DNA of 50,170 nucleotides from Microbacter sp049976245 (GTDB lineage: Bacteria; Bacteroidota; Bacteroidia; Bacteroidales; Paludibacteraceae), in assembly GCA_049976245.1 (NCBI GenBank), contig JBMFIQ010000018.1, positions 1-50,170 on the forward strand, read 5' to 3'. This document shows, piece after piece, positions 25,295 to 33,307 of the stretch. The notes beneath the pieces were generated by a model. That model worked only from the letters and a program-made list of their open reading frames with translations. It was not told where the DNA came from and did no database searches. Position 1 is the stretch's first letter; the number at the start of each line of letters is the position of its first letter. The position numbers and the translations under genes are program-made.

Positions 25295-26524
25295 ATGAAT
25301 TTGTCATTTCGCATTGCTTTCCGATATCTTTTTGCAAAAAAGTCACATCATGCCATTCACATTATATCTGCCATTTCTGCGGCGGGAGTGGTCGTTGGCA
25401 CAATGGCTATTGTGGCTGTGCTGTCTGTTTTTAACGGTTTTGAGCATTTAATCGAGCATTTGTTTAATGCTTTTGACCCTGAAATAAAGATTGAGTCTGT
25501 TGAAGGGAAAAGTTTTAACGATCAGAGTTCCGCATGGCAGCAGGTTCGCCATTTACCTGGTGTTGCCTACTTTGACGAGGTGGTGCAGGACAACGCCATG
25601 CTTCGTTACAAAGAACGACAAATGCCGGCTACGATAAAAGGCGTTGGAAGTGCTTTTAGGAAAATGACAAAGATTGATTCATTGATGACCGATGGATCTT
25701 TTGTGTTGTGGGATGGGGCATTTCAAAACGGAGTGATGGGTGTCGGTCTGGCCGGAGCTTTGGGGACAGTGGCCAAAGCGCTCGATCCCGTGATGATTTA
25801 TGTTCCAAATCGAACAGGACAAGTCAATCTGATCAATCCTGCAAGTAGCTTTAATCAGGCGGTCGTCTTTGTTTCGGGAACTTTTTCAGTGAAACAGCCT
25901 GAATATGACGATCATTATTTTATAGTGTCATTGGATTTGGCGCGGCGTCTCTTTTCGTATAACGACAGCACGGTTACGGCGGTGGAACTGAATCTGACGC
26001 CTTCCGTTTCGGAGAATAAAACACAGGCTGAAATCAAAAAATTACTCGGTCCGTCATTTCGTGTCCTCAATCGCTTTGAACAGCAAGGGGATTATTTTCG
26101 CATTATGAAAATAGAGAAATGGATTACTTACCTCATTCTCTCTTTTATTTTGCTGATAGCCGTTTTCAACATTGTCGGTTCTTTGACCATGTTGATCATC
26201 GATAAAAAAGATGACATACAAACATTGCGAAATTTAGGAGCAGACAATACATTGATTCAAAGTATTTTTTTATTGGAAGGATGGTTTATTTCAATCATCG
26301 GTGGCGTCTTGGGAGTTTTGTTGGGCACTTTGTTGAGTTTTGGACAACAACATTACGGATGGCTTAAACTGCAGGGTTCTGATTTTATCATTCAATCATA
26401 TCCCGTGTTTGTGCAATGGTCTGACGTGATGATTGTCCTGGCTACGGTGTTGACAATGGGTTTTTTGGCTGCGCTCTATCCGGTTTATTATTTAAAAAAG
26501 GAGTTTCTGAACGATTCAAAATGA
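25295..26524 (+). CDS. LolC/LolE-type ABC transporter permease
   Basis: 409 residues with one N-terminal membrane segment, a large periplasmic domain and three C-terminal membrane segments, the FtsX/MacB arrangement. The N-terminus (FRIAFRYLFAKKSHHAIHIISAIS) and the C-terminal KKDDIQTLRNLGADNTLIQSIFLLEGWFIS fit the LolCDE lipoprotein-release permeases. In Bacteroidetes such proteins are thought to release lipoproteins from the inner membrane. No LolD ATPase or second permease is adjacent, so the partner must be elsewhere. Convergent with the DUF488 gene, stops only 7 bp apart. Confidence 0.82.
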   Translation: MNLSFRIAFRYLFAKKSHHAIHIISAISAAGVVVGTMAIVAVLSVFNGFEHLIEHLFNAFDPEIKIESVEGKSFNDQSSAWQQVRHLPGVAYFDEVVQDNAMLRYKERQMPATIKGVGSAFRKMTKIDSLMTDGSFVLWDGAFQNGVMGVGLAGALGTVAKALDPVMIYVPNRTGQVNLINPASSFNQAVVFVSGTFSVKQPEYDDHYFIVSLDLARRLFSYNDSTVTAVELNLTPSVSENKTQAEIKKLLGPSFRVLNRFEQQGDYFRIMKIEKWITYLILSFILLIAVFNIVGSLTMLIIDKKDDIQTLRNLGADNTLIQSIFLLEGWFISIIGGVLGVLLGTLLSFGQQHYGWLKLQGSDFIIQSYPVFVQWSDVMIVLATVLTMGFLAALYPVYYLKKEFLNDSK

Positions 26525-26531
26525 TTGGCCG

Positions 26532-26891
26532 TCATTTGATCGGGTTTTCTTCCCGATTGAGAAATGCTTTGATCACAACGGCTTCATTGTGTCGTTCGTC
26601 TTGGGCTGCATAGACCAACGTGACAGTTCCTCTTTCCAATAATTTTCTGATTTTTTCAACGGCAGTTTCATTGGCGGTCAATTCATTTTTGTATTGTTGT
26701 TGGAATTTGTCCCACTTTTCGAGTTCGTGCCCAAACCATTTTCGAAGCTCGGTACTTGGGGCAATTTCTTTCAGCCATAGATCAATGGCTGCTTTTTCTT
26801 TGGTCAAGCCTCGTGGCCAAAGTCGATCAACCAAAATCCGCATGCCGTCTTCCTGTTGAGGTGCTTCGTAAATGCGCTTTGTTTTAATCAT
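26532..26891 (-). CDS. DUF488 family protein
   Basis: 119 residues from the ATG at 26891 (MIKTKRIYEAP); the frame continues upstream to 27023 but that part has no family resemblance and overlaps the GtrA gene. The signature MRILVDRLWPRGLTKEKAAID and the C-terminal TLVYAAQDERHNEAVVIKAFL are diagnostic of DUF488/COG3189. The biochemical function of this small cytosolic family is not established. Last gene of a minus-strand trio behind GtrA (43 bp gap). Confidence 0.85.
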   Translation of the reverse strand: MIKTKRIYEAPQQEDGMRILVDRLWPRGLTKEKAAIDLWLKEIAPSTELRKWFGHELEKWDKFQQQYKNELTANETAVEKIRKLLERGTVTLVYAAQDERHNEAVVIKAFLNREENPIK

Positions 26892-26934
26892 GTTAATGAG
26901 ATAGTAAATAGATGATCGACGCTTAAGAAAGCGG

Positions 26935-27399
26935 TCAATATTGAACAGGTTCTGGATTGATTTTCTTTGCCTGCTTGAAAACCCAATATTTCTGCAAATT
27001 GTAATTGAAAGCAATGGAAACAATTAAATCGACAATGATGCGGCTGATTCGGTAATCAAGATGCAGATAGGTGGTAATGAAGTAAGTGCCGGATGATTTG
27101 AGTACAATGCTGTTGATTACCACGACAATGAATTTGAGCATTTGAACCCGGAAAGAGTTTTTATAAGGGAATCGTTTGGACATGAAAGTCCATGTCTTGT
27201 TGATCGAGAAGTTGATCACAGCACCAATTACTCCCCCGATGGCTATGCTGATGGTGTAATGCACATGAAAAACCTGCGTAAAAAAGACCATGATGAAGTA
27301 GTCGGATACTCCACCAATCATTGCCGAAATTTGTGCTTTCAGAAAAATGACAAACCGCTCAATGATTTTTCTTTGCCAACTCTTCTTTGTCACGAGCAT
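26935..27399 (-). CDS. GtrA family membrane protein
   Basis: 154 residues with four membrane segments and the GtrA features FLKAQISAMIGGVSDYFIMVFF, GAVINFSINKTWTFMSK and a C-terminal NYNLQKYWVFK. GtrA-like proteins help move prenyl-linked sugars across the inner membrane during glycan modification. The start at 27399 overlaps the upstream phosphotransferase gene by 41 bp; a later internal Met (27324, MIGGVSD) is possible but would clip the first segment. Coupling with a CDP-alcohol phosphotransferase suggests envelope lipid or glycan metabolism. Confidence 0.83.
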   Translation of the reverse strand: MLVTKKSWQRKIIERFVIFLKAQISAMIGGVSDYFIMVFFTQVFHVHYTISIAIGGVIGAVINFSINKTWTFMSKRFPYKNSFRVQMLKFIVVVINSIVLKSSGTYFITTYLHLDYRISRIIVDLIVSIAFNYNLQKYWVFKQAKKINPEPVQY

Positions 27400-28054
27400 C
27401 AGCCAATTTTAATAGTTTTTTGGTGTCGATGATGTTGGAAATGAACAAGAATACACAGGCTGCCAAGCCAACGTATTCAATGGAATTGTGCACCAACACT
27501 TCCAAAATTAAAATCATGGAAACGATGATTCTTACTTCTGTTGGGCCAAACAAGCCTGCATCAATGGTGTATTTATCGGTAATTTTGTAACGCAATAAAG
27601 TAGTAATCATTTCCCAACCGTAAAGAACGGCAAATGCAAAGCCAATAAGTTCCCATGCATGGTGAAGATAAACAATTAAACCGACGTTTAACAAAATAAC
27701 GCCTAACCAGTCGGTGGTAAAATCGAGCGAAAACCCGTACCATTTTCTTGGTTTTTTACGATAATAAGCGAGTGTCCCGTCCAATGAATCGCCAAACCAA
27801 CTAATCATGAATCCAAACACACCAATTAACAGAAAAGCGGGGTGAAAATAATTAGCCAACATGAAAGCTACAAAAATAATGAAATTGCCCGTTAAGCCGA
27901 GAATGGTCAGCATGTCCGGAGTAACCCAGGCCGGCATGCGCTGAACAAAAAAAGTTACTGTTTTTAATTCAACTGTTCTTAAAATATTCGTTCGATCTCG
28001 ATCGTGTGCTACAACTTTATAAATATTTTCTTTGGTTTGGTGATCTTGTTCCAT
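27359..28054 (-). CDS. CDP-alcohol phosphatidyltransferase family protein
   Basis: 231 residues from the ATG at 28054 (MEQDHQTKENIYKVV); the longer frame to 28150 crosses the promoter. It has about five to six membrane segments and the CDP-OH-P motif in the form DSLDGTLAYYRKKP..GFSLDFTTDWLG, a DGxxAx(8+)GxxxDxxxD arrangement. Family members swap CMP for an alcohol such as inositol phosphate, glycerol phosphate or another head group in phospholipid synthesis. The specific alcohol cannot be read. The motif loop is longer and lacks the usual Arg right after Ala, so it belongs to a divergent subgroup. Confidence 0.8.
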   Translation of the reverse strand: MEQDHQTKENIYKVVAHDRDRTNILRTVELKTVTFFVQRMPAWVTPDMLTILGLTGNFIIFVAFMLANYFHPAFLLIGVFGFMISWFGDSLDGTLAYYRKKPRKWYGFSLDFTTDWLGVILLNVGLIVYLHHAWELIGFAFAVLYGWEMITTLLRYKITDKYTIDAGLFGPTEVRIIVSMILILEVLVHNSIEYVGLAACVFLFISNIIDTKKLLKLADARDKEELAKKNH

Positions 28055-28147
28055 TGTCAATGATTTTATAATGTGGATTGTATGACTTTTTATTGTAAAA
28101 AACCGGAAGTTGATTTTGAATTTTAAAAAAATAAAATTGAGCAGGAG

Positions 28148-28155
28148 CAAAGATA
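28148..28155 (-). promoter_or_regulatory. Promoter -7 box of the CDP-alcohol transferase operon
   Basis: Minus-strand TATCTTTG about 94 bases upstream of the ATG at 28054. No clear TTG at the ideal distance. Confidence 0.5.
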
Positions 28156-28403
28156 CAAATTAAATTTAAATGCTTTGTTCTTTTGCACGTTTTGGGAATT
28201 GAATTTGATGCTTGTCATGCGGATTTATTGGGTTATTTATTGGGTTAATGTACTATATTTATGATTTTTGATAAAAATGACGATTCCAAGATTCGGAGTG
28301 CATTTTAACCCGAAGGTTGAATGAGTTATTGTCCAAAGCATGGCCTTCATTGGGTTTTTGTAACAGAGATATTTGATTTCAAACATGGTTGTAAAGTATG
28401 GAT
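28156..28403. other. Intergenic stretch, little recognised
   Basis: About 250 bases downstream of the efflux operon. It contains a short direct repeat of TTATTGGGTTA near 28226-28249 and no convincing terminator. A 66-codon minus-strand frame here has no recognisable features. Confidence 0.4.
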
Positions 28404-29519
28404 TCAACTGCTTTTTCGATAACTGATCACCGCCCAAAGATTAAAGAAGGCAGCAAATCCCACTAAGGCAAGAAACTGTGGAATTAAATCGACAAACTCA
28501 CTTCCTTTGAGATAGATCGAGCGCATCACCTGAATAAAATAAGACATCGGGTTGAACGCTGCAATCCATTGACCCCATTGAGGCATACTGTTTATCGGGG
28601 TGAAAAGTCCGCTCATTAAGATAAGTACCAAAACAAAGAAAAACATGATAAACATGGCTTGTTGCATGGTGTCTGAATTGTTAGAAATGACCAACCCTAA
28701 TCCTGAGACAGTCAGAATGTAGATTGCTGAAAAAAGATAGAGGGTTATAAAATGCCCCGCTGGTAATAATCCATAGAATGCCCATGCAATGCCAAATCCG
28801 AGAGTCATTACAATAAAGCCTATAATCCAATAAGGCAAAAGTTTAGCCAAAATAAAGGTGAACTTGGGGACGGGTGTCACATTGATTTGCTCCATCGTTC
28901 CTGCTTCCTTTTCACCTACAATGTTCAGAGCCGGCAAAAATCCGGTCAGAATAGTTAGCACCATTACCATTAATGCAGGCACCATGAAATTTTGATAGTT
29001 TAGATGAATATTATAACGATTTTGCGAAATGATATCAATGGTTGGAATAGAACTTGCTGCATTATCTTGTTGTATCCGCTTATCGCGTACACCAGTCGCA
29101 AAATTTTTCACAATATCGGTCAGATATACACTAGCTAAACCGCCTTTAGTTCCATCCACCGCATTGGCATCAATCATTACATTCGATGTTTGTTGAGTGA
29201 TCAAATCGCGTTCAAAATGAGGTGGAATTTCTACAATGACATCTGCTTTGCCCGATTCAATGCTTTGAAGTGCTTGTCGATTGGTAGAAGAGATATTGGT
29301 TAGTCGAAAATAGCCTGATGAAACAATTTTTTGTGTCAGTTGCTGTGAGTATGTTGTGTGGTCATTATCTACTAAACTTACATTAAGATTTCGGATTTCA
29401 TAATTAGCCGCCCATGGGAAAATAAGTAAAACCATCAACGGATAGGCAAGTATCAAACGTGGTAGAAACGGATTTCTTCGAATCTGTTTGAATTCTTTTT
29501 CAATTAAATATTTGATCAT
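28404..29519 (-). CDS. ABC-2 type permease (YbhR-like)
   Basis: 371 residues: one N-terminal membrane segment, a large external domain and about five C-terminal segments, the ABC-2 drug or lipid exporter layout. FLPALNIVGEKEAGTMEQINVTP is the conserved cytoplasmic loop preceding the membrane domain, and NPMSYFIQVMRSIYLKG closes the family pattern. Together with the neighbouring permease it probably forms a heterodimer energised by the two ATPases of the locus. Last gene of the efflux operon, 15 bp after its sister. Confidence 0.87.
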   Translation of the reverse strand: MIKYLIEKEFKQIRRNPFLPRLILAYPLMVLLIFPWAANYEIRNLNVSLVDNDHTTYSQQLTQKIVSSGYFRLTNISSTNRQALQSIESGKADVIVEIPPHFERDLITQQTSNVMIDANAVDGTKGGLASVYLTDIVKNFATGVRDKRIQQDNAASSIPTIDIISQNRYNIHLNYQNFMVPALMVMVLTILTGFLPALNIVGEKEAGTMEQINVTPVPKFTFILAKLLPYWIIGFIVMTLGFGIAWAFYGLLPAGHFITLYLFSAIYILTVSGLGLVISNNSDTMQQAMFIMFFFVLVLILMSGLFTPINSMPQWGQWIAAFNPMSYFIQVMRSIYLKGSEFVDLIPQFLALVGFAAFFNLWAVISYRKSS

Positions 29520-29534
29520 GACTTCATTATTAAA

Positions 29535-30641
29535 TTATTCTAATCGTACTTTGAATTTTTTCAAGCTAATGACAACCAATATCACAAACATCAGACTAAG
29601 AACCATTATATCTTTGAATACGAACGTGATATTTAATCCTTCTATCATCAAGGATCTTACTGCTGAAATATACCATTTAGCTGGAATGATATTCGATAAC
29701 CATTGAAGCCAAACCGGCATATTCGCAATGGGATAAATCATTCCTGAAAGGAGAATCACAGGAAGCATAAATACTGCGCTTGACATCAGCATTGCCACCA
29801 GTTGTGAGTTGGTCAGAGTTGAAACCAACATTCCTAATGCTAACGATACTAATAGAAAAATGAGCGACACCAAAATTAACCCAAATAAGCTTCCTGCTAT
29901 TGGAACATGAAGCACAAAGACAGATATGAGTAAAACTGTTGTTAAGTTGACACATGATAGCAAGAAATAAGGCACCATTTTAGCCAAAATAATGGACAAA
30001 GGGTTCATAGGCGAAACTAACAGGATTTCCATTGTTCCAATCTCTTTTTCACGAACAATGGCAATGGAAGTCATCATCGCTGAGATCAAAAGCAAGATCA
30101 TTCCTAATACTCCCGGTACAAAATTGAAAGACCCTTTCATCTGGGGATTGTAAAGAAGTTTAATCACTGGTGTGATTTGATAAGGCACCTTATTTTGCTC
30201 CATTAATTCTTGTTGATACGACGAAATGATGCTGCTTGCGTAATTAGTAATTGTTGTGGCAGTATTTGGGTCGGTTGCATCGGCAATTAACTGAATATGA
30301 GCTTTCCCTGTATGTAGAAGGGTTTCATAAAAACGCTCATCAAACGCCATCACTAATTGGGCTTTGTTTTGCCGAAATATTTGTTGAATCTCATTTGAAC
30401 TGTGAACATACTGTACAATATCAAAATAATCGCTGGCTTTGAATCGTTCAATAATGCGCTGTGTAGCAATGTCATTTGAAGGATCGAAAATAGCTATTTT
30501 GCTGTTTTTTATTTCAGTGGTAATAGCAAATCCGAAAAGAATCACTTCGATAATAGGAATTCCAAGAAGGATCAGCATGGTGCGGTGATCACGAAAAATA
30601 TGGTGGAACTCTTTTTGTATAAAAGATAAGAACGGATTCAT
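29535..30641 (-). CDS. ABC-2 type permease (YbhS-like)
   Basis: 368 residues with the same plan as the next gene: N-terminal segment (MNPFLSFIQKEFHHIFRDHRTMLILLGIP), external domain and C-terminal membrane block with IVREKEIGTMEILLVSPMNPLSIILAKMVPY. The two permeases share the layout but only limited sequence, as in E. coli YbhS/YbhR. Inner membrane. Substrate unknown; homologous systems export drugs, ions or membrane components. The ATPase gene ends 62 bp upstream. Confidence 0.87.
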   Translation of the reverse strand: MNPFLSFIQKEFHHIFRDHRTMLILLGIPIIEVILFGFAITTEIKNSKIAIFDPSNDIATQRIIERFKASDYFDIVQYVHSSNEIQQIFRQNKAQLVMAFDERFYETLLHTGKAHIQLIADATDPNTATTITNYASSIISSYQQELMEQNKVPYQITPVIKLLYNPQMKGSFNFVPGVLGMILLLISAMMTSIAIVREKEIGTMEILLVSPMNPLSIILAKMVPYFLLSCVNLTTVLLISVFVLHVPIAGSLFGLILVSLIFLLVSLALGMLVSTLTNSQLVAMLMSSAVFMLPVILLSGMIYPIANMPVWLQWLSNIIPAKWYISAVRSLMIEGLNITFVFKDIMVLSLMFVILVVISLKKFKVRLE

Positions 30642-30703
30642 AGGTTTGTTTTTTTATTAAGAATACGTGGACCCTATCCCGAAAATCGGAACTTGTTTCA
30701 TTT

Positions 30704-31480
30704 TCAGTCGGCTTTGCGGGTTGCTTTTCGTGCCAAATGTTGGAAGACTTCGTCCATGTTTTGTGCTTCAAACGTTGTTTTCAATTGCTGAGGGGTGTCG
30801 AGCGCTTCAATTCTGCCGTCCACCATGATGGAAACGCGGTTGCAATATTCGGCTTCGTCCATGTAGTGGGTTGTTACAAATACCGTGATCCCTTTTGCTG
30901 CTGCTTCGTAAATCAGTTCCCAGAATTGCCTTCGCGTAGCAGGATCGACGCCTCCGGTCGGTTCATCGAGAAACACCACTTTGGGTGTGTGAAAAATGGC
31001 TACCGAAAAGGCGAGTTTTTGTTTCATTCCCAAAGGCAATGACTTCACTAAAACATCGCGTTCTTTTTCAAAATGAAGTTGTTGCAGCAAAAGGTCTGTT
31101 TTCTCTTTAATATCATTGTCTTTCATGCCATAAATGCCTGCAAAAAGACGGATGTTTTCCCACACTTTTAGGTCGTTGTAGAGTGAAAATTTCTGACTCA
31201 TGTAGCCAATGTTTTTTTTCACCTGCTCCGATTGATGTTCAATGTCGAATCCTGCCACTTTGCCTTTCCCTCCCGTTGGTTTGCTGAGGCCGCAAAGCAT
31301 GCGCATAGCAGTGGTTTTTCCGGCCCCGTTTGCTCCAAGGAAACCGAAAATTTCTCCTTTTTCCACGTCAAACGTGATGTGATCGACGGCAGTAAAATGA
31401 CCGAATCGTTTCACTAACTTATTGACTTCGATCACCTTTTCCGGCTGCGTGACGGCTTCGGTGTGTTGTTTGTTTTCCAT
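30704..31480 (-). CDS. ABC exporter ATP-binding protein 2
   Basis: 258 residues. Walker A GANGAGKTT, Q-loop YMSQKFSLY, Walker B VVFLDEP and the switch His (TTHYMDEAE). The ABC signature reads SLPLGMKQ in place of LSGGQ, so this site may be degenerate. In E. coli YbhF two such domains are fused; here they are separate genes, and each ABC dimer would pair one canonical and one atypical signature. It likely pairs with the product of 31573-32544. Cytoplasmic side of the inner membrane. Confidence 0.87.
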   Translation of the reverse strand: MENKQHTEAVTQPEKVIEVNKLVKRFGHFTAVDHITFDVEKGEIFGFLGANGAGKTTAMRMLCGLSKPTGGKGKVAGFDIEHQSEQVKKNIGYMSQKFSLYNDLKVWENIRLFAGIYGMKDNDIKEKTDLLLQQLHFEKERDVLVKSLPLGMKQKLAFSVAIFHTPKVVFLDEPTGGVDPATRRQFWELIYEAAAKGITVFVTTHYMDEAEYCNRVSIMVDGRIEALDTPQQLKTTFEAQNMDEVFQHLARKATRKAD

Positions 31481-31572
31481 TGCAAGTAGCTACCTTATTG
31501 ATGATGCCCAAAGTTTAGTTGAGCAGATTTTACTTCTTCACATCTTCTAACTTCCTCACTTCGTCTTATAAC

Positions 31573-32544
31573 CTATTGCCGGTTCAAATCCATAAAACAA
31601 TCTTCAACCGTCGCCTGAATGGGTTCGACCGTTACTTCAGCATGTCCTTTTGCCTCAAGCCACTTTTTCATTTCATCAGGAGTGATTTGGTCGTTTCGAA
31701 GCGTGGCATGCAAGGTGTCGCCAAACGAAAAACAACTTGCCATGTCAGGATGGAATCGGACATCGGTTAAAAGTTGGTGCATGTTGCTGCTGCGAATCCC
31801 CCATAAGATTTGATCAAATTGTGCCACCATATTTTGTGGCGTATCTACTTTCAGAATCTCTCCGTTTGTGATTAGCGCAATGCGGTCGCACAATGCGGCT
31901 TCGTCCATATAAGGCGTTGATACAAGGATGGTAATGCCCTGCTGTTTCAGTTTGCGAAGCATTCCCCAAAATTCCTTTCGAGAAACAGGATCTACGCCGG
32001 TGGTTGGTTCGTCAAGAAACAGTACCGTCGGTTTATGAATCAACGCACAACTCAAAGCCAACTTTTGTTTCATTCCACCCGAGAGCGCACCGGCACGACG
32101 TTTTTTGAAAGGTTCTATTTGTTGATAGATCTCTTTAATCAGATCGTAATTTTCTTCAATGGTGGTGCCGAACACATTGGCAAAAAAGGTAAGATTTTCT
32201 TCTACCGTCAAATCCTGATAAAGCGAAAACCTGCCGGGCATATATCCCACGCTGCTTCGAATCTTTTTGTATGCTTTCACCACATCGAATCCTCCCACAG
32301 TGGCTGTTCCTTTGTCAGCCAGAATGAGGGTGGTGAGGATGCGGAAAAGCGTTGTTTTTCCTGCTCCGTCAGGCCCGATCAGTCCGTACAATTCTCCTGC
32401 TTCTACGTCAATGCTGACCTCCTTCAATGCTTGCACGCTGCCATACGCTTTGCTAATACCTTTACAATGGACAGTGGACAATGGACAATGGACAATGGAC
32501 AGTTGACAATTAGAGTTGGCTTTCAATTCATTGTTTTGTGACAT
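31573..32544 (-). CDS. ABC exporter ATP-binding protein 1, repeat-altered N-terminus
   Basis: 323 residues. Walker A GPDGAGKTT, signature LSGGMKQKLALSCALIHKP, Walker B TVLFLDEPTTGVDP and a C-terminal extension of about 90 residues. The canonical domain begins near KGISKAYGSVQALKEV. Before it, residues 13-26 read CQLSIVH CPLSTVH, a seven-residue repeat that is the translation of a heptamer DNA array (32464-32511) continuing the repeats around the next gene upstream. The array adds length without breaking the frame. A natural original start may have been closer to the domain. ATPase of the TetR-controlled efflux locus. Confidence 0.87.
   Translation of the reverse strand: MSQNNELKANSNCQLSIVHCPLSTVHCKGISKAYGSVQALKEVSIDVEAGELYGLIGPDGAGKTTLFRILTTLILADKGTATVGGFDVVKAYKKIRSSVGYMPGRFSLYQDLTVEENLTFFANVFGTTIEENYDLIKEIYQQIEPFKKRRAGALSGGMKQKLALSCALIHKPTVLFLDEPTTGVDPVSRKEFWGMLRKLKQQGITILVSTPYMDEAALCDRIALITNGEILKVDTPQNMVAQFDQILWGIRSSNMHQLLTDVRFHPDMASCFSFGDTLHATLRNDQITPDEMKKWLEAKGHAEVTVEPIQATVEDCFMDLNRQ
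32464..32512. repeat. Heptamer array (ACAATGG/ACAGTGG), left border
   Basis: Seven consecutive 7-bp units: ACAATGG, ACAGTGG, three ACAATGG, ACAGTTG, ACAATTA. It lies inside the 5' coding end of ABC ATPase 1. Its units are the inverted complement of the array at 33269-33307, so the four-helix-bundle gene is framed by inverted repeats. Confidence 0.85.
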
Positions 32545-32579
32545 ATTTCACTTTCAAATTTTTGCTACTTATAATTTCA

Positions 32580-32939
32580 CTATTTTGCATGTATTTCTTT
32601 TGTCGTTTTCACAATGCTGATTAGTATACGGATTATTTCTTTGCAATCTTCGACGATGGATGTAAATGATTTTAAGTCAATGTATTCACTGTCTTTAAGC
32701 AACATCAGCCAATACTCGGTTTCATTGGCTTCTTTCAATGCGATATTCATTTTGTTGATAAAATCTGCTCTTGACTGAGCATGTTCGGCTTCCTTTACCA
32801 ATGCTCCTATTGCTGTTCCACTTCTCAACATTTGTTTGGATAAAACAAATTCACGTTGTTCTAAACTAAGAAACTTGTACGCTTTTATGATTCTCAAGGC
32901 GAAAGCATACGCTTTGTCCATGACAATGTTTTCTTTCAT
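32580..32939 (-). CDS. Four-helix bundle protein (23S rRNA IVP / Avd-like)
   Basis: 119 residues, all helical. The text MDKAYAFALRIIKAYKFL, MLRSGTAIGALVKEAEHAQSRADFINKMNIALKEANETEYWLMLL is diagnostic of the four-helix bundle family found in 23S rRNA intervening sequences (PF05635-type) and related to the Avd accessory protein of diversity-generating retroelements. The molecular function is unknown; family members tend to bind nucleic acid through a basic surface. It sits in an otherwise continuous efflux operon, between hlyD and the first ABC gene, and is bounded by heptamer arrays and an 89-bp tandem repeat. No reverse transcriptase or rRNA is near. Confidence 0.85.
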   Translation of the reverse strand: MKENIVMDKAYAFALRIIKAYKFLSLEQREFVLSKQMLRSGTAIGALVKEAEHAQSRADFINKMNIALKEANETEYWLMLLKDSEYIDLKSFTSIVEDCKEIIRILISIVKTTKEIHAK

Positions 32940-32973
32940 TGGTTTTTATATGTTGGGTAATTCTATCGTTGTG

Positions 32974-33307
32974 TCGTCCTGAAAGTTGTTTCCAGATTTC
33001 ATTGTCGATTGTCAACTGTCAGTTTTTTGAAGATCATTGTCCATTGGTCGTTTTATGTATATCTCGTCCTGAAAGTTGTTTGCAGATTTCATTATCAATT
33101 GTCAACTGTCAGTTTTTGAAGATCATTGTCCATTGGTCGTTTTATGTATATCTCGTCCTGAAAGCTGTTTGCAGATTTCATTGTCAATTGTCAACTGTCA
33201 GTTTTTGAAGATCATTGTCCATTAGTCGTTTTATGTATATCTCGTCCTGAAAGCTGTTTGCAGATTTCATTGACAATTGTCAATTGTCAATTGTCAACTG
33301 TCAATTG
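32974..33307. repeat. 89-bp tandem repeat, three and a partial fourth unit
   Basis: Units start at 32974, 33064, 33153 and 33242 (TCGTCCTGAAAG), with periods of 90, 89 and 89 bases. They contain GCAGATTTCATTGTCAATTG, then TCAACTGTCAG and GATCATTGTCCATTGGTCG. Units differ from one another by only a few bases, so duplication is recent. The fourth unit is cut short and turns into the heptamer array. It fills the gap between the four-helix-bundle gene and hlyD. Confidence 0.9.
33269..33307. repeat. Heptamer array (ATTGTCA), right border
   Basis: ATTGACA, three ATTGTCA, ACTGTCA, ATTG. It includes the 14-bp palindrome TTGACAATTGTCAA at 33270-33283. The array covers the stop codon of hlyD (TCA on this strand, 33301-33303), so the repeat has been inserted or expanded exactly up to the gene end. 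Confidence 0.85.

Noticed and set aside
28237..28437. 66-codon minus-strand frame overlapping the permease end
   Set aside because: No start signal, no recognisable motif, and it overlaps the real permease gene.
32939..33208. An 89-codon plus-strand frame with internal peptide repeats
   Set aside because: It is only the translation of the 89-bp tandem repeat, runs against the operon and has no conserved features.
32974..33307. CRISPR array
   Set aside because: The units are 89 bp, directly adjoining and almost identical throughout, with no variable spacers and no cas genes.
32580..33307. Diversity-generating retroelement
   Set aside because: The four-helix-bundle protein is Avd-related, but no reverse transcriptase and no template/variable repeat pair with adenine-specific changes is visible in the window.
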